A DNA stretch of 9,511 nt, taken from contig CAJUCQ010000068.1 of the NCBI GenBank assembly GCA_910584905.1, positions 1 through 9,511 on the forward strand. Direction: 5' to 3'. The notes under the pieces were generated by a model. That model worked only from the letters and a program-made list of their open reading frames with translations, was not told where the DNA came from and ran no database searches. Both the position numbers and the translations under genes were made by a program. Source of the stretch: an uncultured Muribaculaceae bacterium (GTDB lineage Bacteria > Bacteroidota > Bacteroidia > Bacteroidales > Muribaculaceae). Below, piece by piece: positions 1 to 6,361 of the stretch. Within the stretch, counting starts at the first letter, position 1, and the number at the start of each line of letters is the position of its first letter.

Positions 1-27
1 GTCCATGTCTCTGAATAGACATCGGAC
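1..27. other. Imperfect hairpin at the left edge
   Basis: Bases 1-10 pair with 17-27: GTCC(1-4) with GGAC(24-27) and ATGTCT(5-10) with AGACAT(17-22). Base C23 is bulged and the loop is 6 bases. No U-tract follows on the plus strand, and the other side is outside the window. It could be the end of a terminator for a gene to the left, or chance symmetry inside the leftward reading frame proposed here. Confidence 0.3.
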
Positions 28-47
28 AAAGACTTGTTATAACCCAT
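1..47 (-). CDS. Possible 5' end of a leftward gene, cut by the window edge
   Basis: An ATG at 47-45 on the minus strand opens a frame that stays open to the window edge, giving 15 codons that begin MGYNKSLSDVYSETW. A Bacteroidetes-type -7 element on the same strand (TATCTTTG, 70-63) lies about 16 bases upstream of this ATG, and an A-rich AG stretch sits just before it. This fits a short leader. The fragment is too short to assign to a family, and a frame of this length is easily open by chance. The call rests mainly on the promoter-start spacing and on the otherwise gene-free region to the right. Confidence 0.25.
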   Translation of the reverse strand, partial: MGYNKSLSDVYSETW

Positions 48-216
48 GATTCTTTTTGTCGACAAAGATACAACTCTTTTTCGGAGTTTGTCAATACGCT
101 ATCGCGGATGGTTGTACTTTGTCGGTGCTATGGGTGACTGGTCACGTCTGATGGCGCCTGCGCTCCCTTCAATTGCGCTTATGGGCGCCCAACTGTTCTC
201 ACAGTTTCGCTTTGTC
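25..216. promoter_or_regulatory. Cluster of TTTGTC hexamers, possible operator array
   Basis: TTTGTC occurs at 55-60, 87-92, 118-123 and 211-216 on the plus strand, and at 30-25 and 66-61 on the minus strand. The 55-66 pair forms the perfect palindrome TTTGTCGACAAA. Plus-strand spacings are 32, 31 and 93 bases, close to multiples of three helical turns, so these sites would face the same side of the DNA. Chance predicts about 0.1 copies in this length counting both strands. The stretch holds no convincing plus-strand gene and ends just before the TAACTTTG element at 229. Part of the enrichment could come from TTTG being a promoter word in this phylum. Confidence 0.35.
63..94 (-). promoter_or_regulatory. 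Candidate Bacteroidetes promoter, reading left
   Basis: On the minus strand, TATCTTTG (70-63) matches the Bacteroidetes -7 consensus TAnnTTTG. TTGA (94-91) lies 20 bases upstream, the spacing expected for a -33 element. It would drive the possible leftward gene starting at 47. The -7 overlaps a 12-bp perfect palindrome at 55-66 (TTTGTCGACAAA), a natural place for a regulator to act. The assignment is by consensus only. Confidence 0.35.
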
Positions 217-228
217 GGGAAATTTTTG

Positions 229-236
229 TAACTTTG
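229..236 (+). promoter_or_regulatory. Candidate -7 element of the dxs operon promoter
   Basis: TAACTTTG fits the Bacteroidetes -7 consensus TAnnTTTG exactly. The -33 region is weak: a T-rich TTTC lies at 205-208 with a 20-base spacer, while the better TTTG at 211-214 is only 14 bases away. Transcription would start near 241-245, leaving a leader of about 30 bases before the ATG at 273. This argues against any start for the downstream genes upstream of 240. Confidence 0.55.
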
Positions 237-272
237 CCGAACACGAACAATCATGCCGCAGATACAAGAGCA

Positions 273-452
273 ATGAACAAGACTTCCGTAATCATTCGTT
301 TTGCCGTTTTGGGCGCCCTGTGGGTAGCTCTGGTGGTTATGATATTGCTTTATTCACGGCCGATTACGCTATATACGGCCTTTGTGATAGTTGCCTCGGC
401 AATAATTATTTTTGTTCCGATGTACAAAAAATACGTCAAGAAGAAGCCATGA
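273..452 (+). CDS. Small two-helix membrane protein upstream of dxs
   Basis: Predicted protein of 59 residues beginning MNKTSVIIRF. Two hydrophobic stretches are visible, roughly residues 7-27 and 31-50, separated by a short polar turn (SRP). The tail is strongly basic (residues 51-58, YKKYVKKK), which by the positive-inside rule should be cytoplasmic, so both ends are probably inside. The ATG at 273 was chosen over the in-frame TTG at 234, because that TTG lies within the likely promoter (229-236). The stop codon overlaps the dxs start as ATGA (449-452), the same coupling used between dxs and trkA, which supports a real translated gene. No family is recognised and the function is unknown. 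It is the first gene of the putative operon. Confidence 0.7.
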   Translation: MNKTSVIIRFAVLGALWVALVVMILLYSRPITLYTAFVIVASAIIIFVPMYKKYVKKKP

Positions 453-2395
453 ACGAAAATACGAGAGACGCCGCATCCTTATGGCATACACCTTTGCTTG
501 ATACGATTAATTCACCTGCCGATTTGCGGAAGCTTCCGGTCGAGATGCTGCCGCAGGTGTGCGAGGAAATACGTCGTTTCCTGATACGCACTCTTGCCGG
601 AAATCCGGGCCATTTCGCATCGAGTATGGGTGCGGTAGAACTTACGGTTGCACTTCATTATGTGTTCAACACGCCATACGACCGTCTGGTGTGGGACGTA
701 GGCCATCAGGCTTACGGCCATAAACTTCTCACCGGGCGGCGCGAAGCATTTGCCGAGGGCAACCGCCGCATGGGCGGTATAAGCGGCTTTCCCAATCCGG
801 CGGAGAGCGAGTACGACACCTTCTCAGCCGGGCATGCCTCCAACTCTATTTCAGCCGCTCTCGGCATGGCTGTGGCCGCCGGTCTGAGACAAGACTCGCC
901 GCGCCGCAATGTCGTTGCCGTCATTGGCGACGCCTCAATCAGCGGCGGCCTTGCGTTCGAAGGCATAAACAACGCGGCCAACACGCCGAACAATCTGCTC
1001 ATTGTGCTTAACGACAATGATATGAGTATCGACCGCAACGTCGGGTCGCTGAACTCCTATCTTGCCCACCTCACCACATCCAAGGCCTACAACGATATAC
1101 GCTACAAGACCTTCCGCGTGCTTAAGGGCATGCGTATAGTCGGAGAAAACGGCAAAGGGTCGATTCTTAGATTCAACAACAGCCTCAAGTCGCTCATATC
1201 GCATCAGCAGAATTTGTTCGAAGGCCTTAACATACGTTATATGGGGCCTTTCGACGGCCATGACGTCATCACGCTTGTACGCGTGTTCCGCGACATACGC
1301 AATATGGACGGTCCCCGCATACTGCATCTTCGCACCGTCAAAGGCAAGGGATTTGCACCGGCCGAAAAAGACCCGGCGCAGTGGCATGCACCCGGCAAAT
1401 TCGACCCTGTGACCGGCGAACGCGAAGCTGACCGCCCGTCCTCTGCCGAAAAGCCGCTCAAGTATCAGGACGTATTCGGCAATACATTGCTGGAGCTGGC
1501 TCAGACCGACCCCCGCATCGTGGCCGTAACGGCCGCCATGCCTTCCGGGACTTCGATATCCACCATGCAGAAAGCCATTCCGGATAGGGTGTTTGATGTA
1601 GGCATTTCGGAAGGTCATGCCGTGACATTTGCGGGAGGTTTGGCCAAGGAGGGGCTGAAGCCCGTTGTAGGGATATATTCGAGTTTCCTCCAAAGAGCAT
1701 ACGACCATATTATCCATGATGTCGCCCTGCAGGGCTTGCCCGTCGTGTTCGCAATCGACCGTGCGGGCCTTGTCGGTGAGGACGGCGCCACGCACCACGG
1801 AGTCAATGACCTCGCGTATATGCGCACCGTTCCCGGCATGGTCGTGGCTTCGCCGTCCGACGAACACCTCCTGAGATGCCTCTTGGCCACGGCGCTCTCC
1901 GACGACAACCACGGGCCGTTTGCAATCCGCTATCCCCGCGGGTCAGGCAGGCTTGTCGACTGGAAGTGCCCGCTTGAAACTATCGAAATCGGCAAAGCAA
2001 GATGCCTGCGCCCGGGCACACAGTGCGCGGTCCTTTCTCTCGGGCCTCTCGCATACGAGACGGGATGCGCCCTTGACGCTCTCGCCGATGAAGGTTTTTC
2101 GGTGGCCCATTACGATATGACCTTCCTCAAGCCCCTCGATGAAGAGCTCCTGCGAGCGCTTGCCGAAAGCGGTGTGCCGGTGCTTACGGTCGAGGACGGA
2201 ACGCTCAACGGCGGTCTCGGAAGCGCCGTAGCCGAATGGTTTGCCGACAACGGATATACGGGGGTGCGTCTGCGACGGCTCGGCCTTCCCGACAAATTTG
2301 TGCCTCAGGGCACGCCTGCACAGCTTTATGAACTTTGCGGTCTTGACGCCGGGGCTATCGCCGCCGCAGTCCGCAACCATATTTCAGAAACATGA
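449..2395 (+). CDS. dxs: 1-deoxy-D-xylulose-5-phosphate synthase
   Basis: Thiamine-diphosphate enzyme that condenses pyruvate with glyceraldehyde 3-phosphate to give DXP, the entry step of the MEP isoprenoid pathway and also a precursor for thiamine and pyridoxal phosphate. Cytoplasmic, 648 residues, normal for the family. Visible motifs: DVGHQAY (83-89), ThDP/Mg motif GDASISGG (160-167) with LNDND (187-191), catalytic Glu388 in SEGHAVTF, pyrimidine-domain IYSSFLQRAYDH (409-420), DRAGLVGEDGATHHG (437-451) and YPRG (495-498), then a C-terminal transketolase-like domain. The ATG at 449 is preferred because the protein then starts just ahead of the conserved N-terminal PLLD..NSP region and overlaps the preceding stop as ATGA. 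The frame is open further upstream to 173, but that stretch crosses the promoter and the small membrane gene. The stop overlaps trkA, again as ATGA. Confidence 0.98.
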   Translation: MNENTRDAASLWHTPLLDTINSPADLRKLPVEMLPQVCEEIRRFLIRTLAGNPGHFASSMGAVELTVALHYVFNTPYDRLVWDVGHQAYGHKLLTGRREAFAEGNRRMGGISGFPNPAESEYDTFSAGHASNSISAALGMAVAAGLRQDSPRRNVVAVIGDASISGGLAFEGINNAANTPNNLLIVLNDNDMSIDRNVGSLNSYLAHLTTSKAYNDIRYKTFRVLKGMRIVGENGKGSILRFNNSLKSLISHQQNLFEGLNIRYMGPFDGHDVITLVRVFRDIRNMDGPRILHLRTVKGKGFAPAEKDPAQWHAPGKFDPVTGEREADRPSSAEKPLKYQDVFGNTLLELAQTDPRIVAVTAAMPSGTSISTMQKAIPDRVFDVGISEGHAVTFAGGLAKEGLKPVVGIYSSFLQRAYDHIIHDVALQGLPVVFAIDRAGLVGEDGATHHGVNDLAYMRTVPGMVVASPSDEHLLRCLLATALSDDNHGPFAIRYPRGSGRLVDWKCPLETIEIGKARCLRPGTQCAVLSLGPLAYETGCALDALADEGFSVAHYDMTFLKPLDEELLRALAESGVPVLTVEDGTLNGGLGSAVAEWFADNGYTGVRLRRLGLPDKFVPQGTPAQLYELCGLDAGAIAAAVRNHISET

Positions 2396-3726
2396 AGATT
2401 GTAATCGCCGGCGCCGGCGAGGTGGGTTCGCACCTCGCAAAGCTGCTCTCCAACGAGGAGCTGGACATAACGCTCGTTGACGAGGACGCCGCAAGGCTCG
2501 CCGTGCTTGACGCCAATTTCAATCTGATGACCGTGACCGGGAATCCTACATCCTTCTCCGCTTTGCGCGAGGCGAGGGTCGGGGGGTGCGACCTTTTCAT
2601 TGCCGTGACGCCGTATGAGAGCAACAATATCGTGGCGTGTTCCATAGCGAAGAATCTCGGCGCGCAACTCACCGTGGCCCGCATCGATTCGTATGACTAT
2701 ATGAACCCGGATAATTTCCGCCACGTCCGCCAAATGGGTGTGGACAAAGTGATTTATCCCGAATATCTTGCGGCCAAGGAGATTATCACGGCCTTGGAAT
2801 ATTCATGGATGCGCAGCCGGTTTGAGCTTCATGAGGGGCAGATAATACTTGCCGGAATTCTTTTGCCGCCCGGAGCGCCTATCGACGGGATGCAGCTCAA
2901 GGAATTTGCGTTCAGCAACCACTACTTTCACGTGTCGGCAATCCGACGAAATCATGAGACAATAATTCCGCGCGGCGACGACCGCCTGCTCGCCGGAGAT
3001 ATATTGTATTTCACCACTACCCGCGAACACGTCGACGACCTGATGGCCCTCACCGGCCAGACCGACCGCAAGATACGCCGCGTCATGATTATGGGAGGCG
3101 GCAAACTGGCCGTGCGTCTGACCAATCTTGCCGAAGGAAAATTCAGGTTCAAGATTCTCGAAAAGGACCTTGACGAATGCCACCGCCTTACGCAGCGTTG
3201 CCCCGGCGTGGAAATAATAAACGGCGATGCGCGCGATGTCGACACGCTCATTGATTCGGGCATCTCGGATATGGACGCATTCGTCACGCTCACGCCCTCG
3301 TCGGAGAGCAATATCCTGACGTGTCTGACGGCCCGCGGCCTTGTCGACGCCAAGACCATTGCCGAGGTCGAGAACATCCAGTTTATCGATCAGGCCGAGG
3401 CCCTTGATATCGACCTTGTAATCAACAAAAAACTTGTGGCTTCAAGCGCCATATTCCAGCTGTTGCTTGACGCCGATTCGTCGACGGCCAAGTGTCTGGC
3501 CCTTGCCGATGCCGAAGTGGCCGAGCTTGAGGTGCGCAAGGATTCCAAAATCACCCGCGCCGACGTCAAAGATCTCCGTCTCTCGCGCGAGATGACGCTC
3601 GCCGGACTTATCCGCGACGGACACGGAATGCTCATCGGCGGCAACACGCGGATTCAGCCCGGCGATCATGTGCTCGTCTTTTGTCTCAACGGCGCCATGC
3701 GCCAAGTGGAACGCCTGTTTAACTGA
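2392..3726 (+). CDS. trkA: Trk-type K+ transport regulatory subunit TrkA
   Basis: Cytoplasmic nucleotide-binding subunit that gates the TrkH K+ channel. It has 444 residues and the usual tandem layout: RCK_N 1 (about 1-125), RCK_C 1 (about 140-220), RCK_N 2 (about 228-350) and RCK_C 2 (about 365-443). The first Rossmann motif is intact (G7, G9, G12 in GAGEVG, with acidic D30 at the end of the second strand). The second reads GGGKLA (235-240), with Ala at the third glycine position, and E257 follows. Both halves carry the TP.ES(N)NI signature after the fourth strand (73-80 and 301-308), a clear internal duplication. The start overlaps the dxs stop (ATGA) and the stop shares one base with the trkH start (TGATG), so stoichiometric coupled translation with trkH is likely. 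Confidence 0.97.
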   Translation: MKIVIAGAGEVGSHLAKLLSNEELDITLVDEDAARLAVLDANFNLMTVTGNPTSFSALREARVGGCDLFIAVTPYESNNIVACSIAKNLGAQLTVARIDSYDYMNPDNFRHVRQMGVDKVIYPEYLAAKEIITALEYSWMRSRFELHEGQIILAGILLPPGAPIDGMQLKEFAFSNHYFHVSAIRRNHETIIPRGDDRLLAGDILYFTTTREHVDDLMALTGQTDRKIRRVMIMGGGKLAVRLTNLAEGKFRFKILEKDLDECHRLTQRCPGVEIINGDARDVDTLIDSGISDMDAFVTLTPSSESNILTCLTARGLVDAKTIAEVENIQFIDQAEALDIDLVINKKLVASSAIFQLLLDADSSTAKCLALADAEVAELEVRKDSKITRADVKDLRLSREMTLAGLIRDGHGMLIGGNTRIQPGDHVLVFCLNGAMRQVERLFN

Positions 3727-5210
3727 TGAGACATATCGCACGTTCTCCGCTCTTCAATTTTCCCATGCTGTTCAAAGTGGTGGGTTTGCTCCTCATGATT
3801 GAGAGCGTCTTTCTCCTTGTGCCGCTGGGCACTGCGCTTTTTTGCGGCGAAGCTGATGCCGTGCCTGTCGGCCTGACGACACTCGGCACCTTTCTCGCAG
3901 GACTGACACTCGCCCGCGGCATTCACCCCGTTCATACGCGTATGAGCAAACGCGACGGCTTTCTGCTTACGTCCGTCGTGTGGATTGCATTCTCGTGCTT
4001 CGGGATGCTGCCCTTCATATTCTCGCCAACGACGCCGTGCACGGTGTCGGACGCGTTTTTTGAGGCTATGTCAGGTTTCACCACCACCGGTGCGTCCACT
4101 CTCGGCAATCTGCCCGGGATGAGCCATTCTTTGCTGATATGGCGCGCGGTCATGCAATGGATAGGCGGGCTTGGAATCATCCTGTTCACTCTCGCCGTGT
4201 TGCCTATGCTTAACACTACGGGAGGCATGCAGATGTTCAATGCCGAGATGACAGGCATTACCCACGACAAAATCGGCCCGCGAGTGAGCCAGACGGCCAA
4301 AAGCCTTTGGAGCATATACATGGTTCTTACGGCAGTGCTTGCTTTTCTGCTGTGGCTCGGACCGATGAGCTTCTTCGACGCTGTGTGCACGGCTTTCGGC
4401 ACGCTCTCAACCGGAGGATATACCTCGGGGCTGTCGGGGATGGAGGCCATGCAGCATACGTACATCAAAGTGGTGATGACGGTGTTCATGTTTCTCGGCG
4501 GAGTGAATTTCGCTCTCCTGTTCAGATTTCTCACCGGCCAGCCCCGCCAGCTTCTGCGGAGCGATGTGTTTCGTGTCTACGTCGTGTTCACGCTCGCCAT
4601 GTGGGCTTGTTTTGCAGTGGCGTCCTTTTTCGCTGACGGCTACCGCGGCATCGAAGCTCTTACGATTGACCCTTTGTTTCAGGTAGTGGCAATTTCGACT
4701 TCCACAGGCATATCGCTATTGCCCGTAGCAGGGTGGGGCGGATTCACGCTTATGCTCACAATTCTGATGATGTTCTTCGGCGGATGTGCCGGCTCGACCA
4801 GCGGAGGTGCAAAAATCGACCGTTTCCTCTATCTCGTAAAGAATACGCGCAATGAACTCTATCGGTGCATTTATCCCAATGCCGTGTTGCCGGTGCAGGT
4901 CGGCGGACGCGTAGCCTCGCCTCAGCTCGTTGGCAAGGTCATAGCATTCCTTTGCATCTACGTGATAGTGGTGCTTGTCGGGTCGTCGATACTCACGATT
5001 ATGGATGTGCCGATTACGGATGCTCTCTTTTCATGCTTTTCGTGTATCAGCAATACCGGCTTCGGCACAGAGATAACAGGACTTGGCGGTTCGTATGACC
5101 ATCTTCCGGCGGCGGCAAAATGGGTGTTGAGTGTGATAATGCTAACCGGGCGTCTTGAAATTTTCTCGGTGCTCGTGCTCTTCATGCCTTCTTTTTGGAG
5201 TCGGAGCTGA
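3726..5210 (+). CDS. trkH: Trk/Ktr-type K+ uptake channel subunit TrkH
   Basis: Inner-membrane K+-translocating subunit, 494 residues, typical of the TrkH/TrkG family. The four membrane-pore-membrane repeats of this superfamily are visible through their selectivity-filter loops: TTTGAST (119-125), STGGYT (228-233), STSTGIS (324-330) and NTGFGTE (443-449). Other family marks are the QWIGGLGI segment (144-151) after the first pore loop, GGCAGSTSGGAK (352-363) and the conserved C-terminal MLTGRLEIFSVLVLF helix (472-486). About ten hydrophobic helices are seen. The ATG at 3726 is used because TGATG overlap with trkA is the obvious coupling. The protein needs TrkA for nucleotide-dependent gating, which explains the adjacency. 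Nothing is truncated or missing. Confidence 0.97.
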   Translation: MRHIARSPLFNFPMLFKVVGLLLMIESVFLLVPLGTALFCGEADAVPVGLTTLGTFLAGLTLARGIHPVHTRMSKRDGFLLTSVVWIAFSCFGMLPFIFSPTTPCTVSDAFFEAMSGFTTTGASTLGNLPGMSHSLLIWRAVMQWIGGLGIILFTLAVLPMLNTTGGMQMFNAEMTGITHDKIGPRVSQTAKSLWSIYMVLTAVLAFLLWLGPMSFFDAVCTAFGTLSTGGYTSGLSGMEAMQHTYIKVVMTVFMFLGGVNFALLFRFLTGQPRQLLRSDVFRVYVVFTLAMWACFAVASFFADGYRGIEALTIDPLFQVVAISTSTGISLLPVAGWGGFTLMLTILMMFFGGCAGSTSGGAKIDRFLYLVKNTRNELYRCIYPNAVLPVQVGGRVASPQLVGKVIAFLCIYVIVVLVGSSILTIMDVPITDALFSCFSCISNTGFGTEITGLGGSYDHLPAAAKWVLSVIMLTGRLEIFSVLVLFMPSFWSRS

Positions 5211-5260
5211 ACCGCGGCGCGTAGTCGGGCGTTTTTTATAAAACCCACTGCTCGCCACGT

Positions 5261-5698
5261 ATGAAAAAACTTCTCTATATCCACTATATATTATTGTCCA
5301 TGCTGTTCGTTTCGGCCGTCACCGGCTGTAAAGGCGCAGACTTGTGGAATGCCATGCCTGCCGAAATTTCGGCGTTCATAGATTTATATTATCCCAACAG
5401 CGAAATCGACGCGTACACGAAATCGGACAAGGGCTACATCGTGCGCCTTGATGACGGACCCGGTTTTGCGTTCGATTCCGCGCGCAACTGGACGTCGATT
5501 GACGGCTACGGCATGCCGTTGAAGGAAATACTTATCTACGACCTGACGCCGGCTCCCCTTTATCGCTATCTTGAGACTATCGACGCCACGGCCGGTGTGT
5601 TTGTGCTTGCAAGAGATGCAAGGGAATATCGTTTGAAGTTGCTTGAAGACTCGCTGGCATACGACATCGCCTCCGAACAAGTGCGTACAATGCTATAG
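5261..5698 (+). CDS. PepSY-like (DUF2874) lipoprotein
   Basis: Predicted 145-residue exported protein. The N-terminus has a KK charge pair, a hydrophobic core (about 5-20) and a lipobox-like VTGC ending at C23, so it is probably a lipoprotein. The mature part follows the pattern of PepSY-like/DUF2874 proteins common in Bacteroidales: MPAEISAFIDLYYPNSEI (32-49), then GYIVRLDDG (58-66), F.FDS....WTSIDGYGMPL (69-87), then a looser second copy toward the C-terminus. Family members are small periplasmic or surface proteins, some described as beta-lactamase-inhibitor-like folds; their role is not established. The gene starts 50 bases after the trkH stop with no clear promoter or terminator between, so read-through from trkH is possible. 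It ends before the hairpin at 5738-5789. Confidence 0.8.
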   Translation: MKKLLYIHYILLSMLFVSAVTGCKGADLWNAMPAEISAFIDLYYPNSEIDAYTKSDKGYIVRLDDGPGFAFDSARNWTSIDGYGMPLKEILIYDLTPAPLYRYLETIDATAGVFVLARDAREYRLKLLEDSLAYDIASEQVRTML

Positions 5699-5737
5699 CC
5701 CCTGACCCCTCAATATTTGTTGACGCGCGGGACGCAT

Positions 5738-5789
5738 CTACGAAAATAGAGCGAAGGTGGCAACAGTAACTGCCACCTTCGTTTCGTAG
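5738..5789. terminator. Long bulged hairpin between convergent genes
   Basis: CGAAGGTGGCA (5752-5762) pairs perfectly with TGCCACCTTCG (5771-5781) around an 8-base loop. The helix continues with CTACGAAA (5738-5745) pairing to TTTCGTAG (5782-5789), with a 6-base bulge (5746-5751) on the 5' side only. That is 19 base pairs. It lies between the lipoprotein gene (+) and the cupin gene (-). The inner stem is followed by TTT on the plus strand and by a TATTTT run on the minus strand, so it can act in both directions. The short U-tracts are its weak point. Confidence 0.75.
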
Positions 5790-5807
5790 GGATAAGGCCG
5801 GAAATTT

Positions 5808-6218
5808 TCAGAGCAGGCTTACCCGCTCGTTTATCTCGGCATCGGTCATTGTATAATCGCCGAGGCTCTCTTCTTTTGCCTGTATGCAGATGTAGGTCAT
5901 TGCGCCTGTTGATGTGCACTTGAGATTGCGGTCGCAGTTGGTCGATACGCGGATTATGGAACCTTCGGCCACATCAAACACACTGTCGTCAACCTGAAAT
6001 TTCCCTGCGCCGGAGAGTATTATGTAGTTTTCCTCATTGGCCTTATGGCTGTGAAAGAATGGCACAGCGGCGCCTGAGGGAAGAGTGCCGAATGAGATTT
6101 CGCATGAAGTGGCGCCTGTGGCTTCCTTTACGAACTGTTTCCCTTCGAAGCCACACAGCGGGCCGATGGACGCGTGGGCGAATTTATCGCCTGAATTGAG
6201 AGTCTTGATTTCGCTCAT
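5808..6218 (-). CDS. Small single-domain cupin protein
   Basis: Predicted 136-residue cytoplasmic protein with one cupin_2-type beta barrel. Metal-binding motif 1 is clear: PFFHSHKANEENYIILSGAG (53-72), with H56, H58 and E62 or E63 as ligands and glycine at 70/72. Motif 2 (FDVAEGSIIRVSTNCDRNLKC, about 81-101) lacks the usual histidine; R97 sits near that position. Metal binding, if any, would therefore depend on motif 1. Cupins of this size are often isomerases, dioxygenases or small-molecule sensors, and the substrate cannot be read from the sequence. The gene is divergent from the HxlR regulator at 6362 with a 143-base shared upstream region, which suggests common control. It converges on the lipoprotein gene across the 5738 hairpin. 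Confidence 0.9.
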   Translation of the reverse strand: MSEIKTLNSGDKFAHASIGPLCGFEGKQFVKEATGATSCEISFGTLPSGAAVPFFHSHKANEENYIILSGAGKFQVDDSVFDVAEGSIIRVSTNCDRNLKCTSTGAMTYICIQAKEESLGDYTMTDAEINERVSLL

Positions 6219-6242
6219 ATTTCTTGGTTTGAAATTTAATTA

Positions 6243-6290
6243 TTAACTTTGCGGCAGTAAGCCGCTTTCGTTTGGATAGTGCAAAGTTAA
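6243..6290. repeat. Perfect 10-bp inverted repeat spanning two facing promoters
   Basis: TTAACTTTGC (6243-6252) and GCAAAGTTAA (6281-6290) are exact reverse complements separated by 28 bases. Each arm contains one of the two opposing -7 elements. Inside lies a second small inverted repeat, GCGGC (6251-6255) and GCCGC (6261-6265), around a 5-base loop. The layout suits an operator region for the neighbouring HxlR regulator, though part of the symmetry follows simply from both promoters using the same -7 word. Confidence 0.6.
6244..6251 (+). promoter_or_regulatory. Candidate -7 element for the HxlR gene
   Basis: TAACTTTG on the plus strand is a full match to TAnnTTTG. The -33 is less clear: TTTC at 6220-6223 has a 20-base spacer, and TTG at 6224-6226 has 17. 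Transcription would begin near 6257, about 105 bases before the ATG at 6362. A closer match at 6351-6358 (TATTTTTG) would give an almost leaderless message and has no visible -33. Confidence 0.45.
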
Positions 6291-6312
6291 GTCATGTTTT
6301 CGAGCCATACAA
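6282..6312 (-). promoter_or_regulatory. Candidate promoter of the cupin gene
   Basis: On the minus strand, TAACTTTG (6289-6282) matches the TAnnTTTG -7 consensus, and TTG (6312-6310) sits 20 bases upstream as a -33 element. The start would be near 6275, giving a leader of roughly 57 bases before the cupin ATG at 6218. Of the promoter candidates in this window it has the best combined -33/-7 fit. Confidence 0.55.
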
Positions 6313-6361
6313 GACCTTACTCCGGCGTGAGTCGCTTACATTCAGGTAACTATTTTTGATT

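Noticed and set aside
134..145. GTGAC-TG-GTCAC inverted repeat
   Set aside because: Arms of only 5 bases; it may belong to the regulatory region but is not strong enough to stand alone.
46..231. Short plus-strand frame of 61 codons
   Set aside because: It lies across the hexamer cluster, has no recognisable protein pattern and no promoter in front of it; it would end inside the promoter of the next gene.
183..318. GGGCGCCC palindrome occurring twice (183-190 and 311-318)
   Set aside because: The 8-base palindrome is short, the second copy is inside a coding region, and a GC-rich genome produces such sites by chance.
173..448. In-frame extension of dxs by 92 residues
   Set aside because: It crosses the likely promoter at 229-236 and overlaps the small membrane gene in another frame. 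The extension has no dxs-like features, and the ATG at 449 gives the normal family length and an ATGA junction.
935..1912. 325-codon frame on the minus strand opposite dxs
   Set aside because: dxs is unmistakable on the plus strand. The antisense frame is a shadow of high-GC codon use and shows no domain motifs.
3932..4534. 200-codon minus-strand frame opposite trkH
   Set aside because: Shadow of trkH; composition is arginine/serine-rich with no family features.
5211..5250. Possible terminator or promoter between trkH and the lipoprotein gene
   Set aside because: There is a T-run, but no convincing GC stem before it. The only symmetry is a weak 5-bp GTTTT/AAAAC pair (5231-5244), and no TAnnTTTG element is present.
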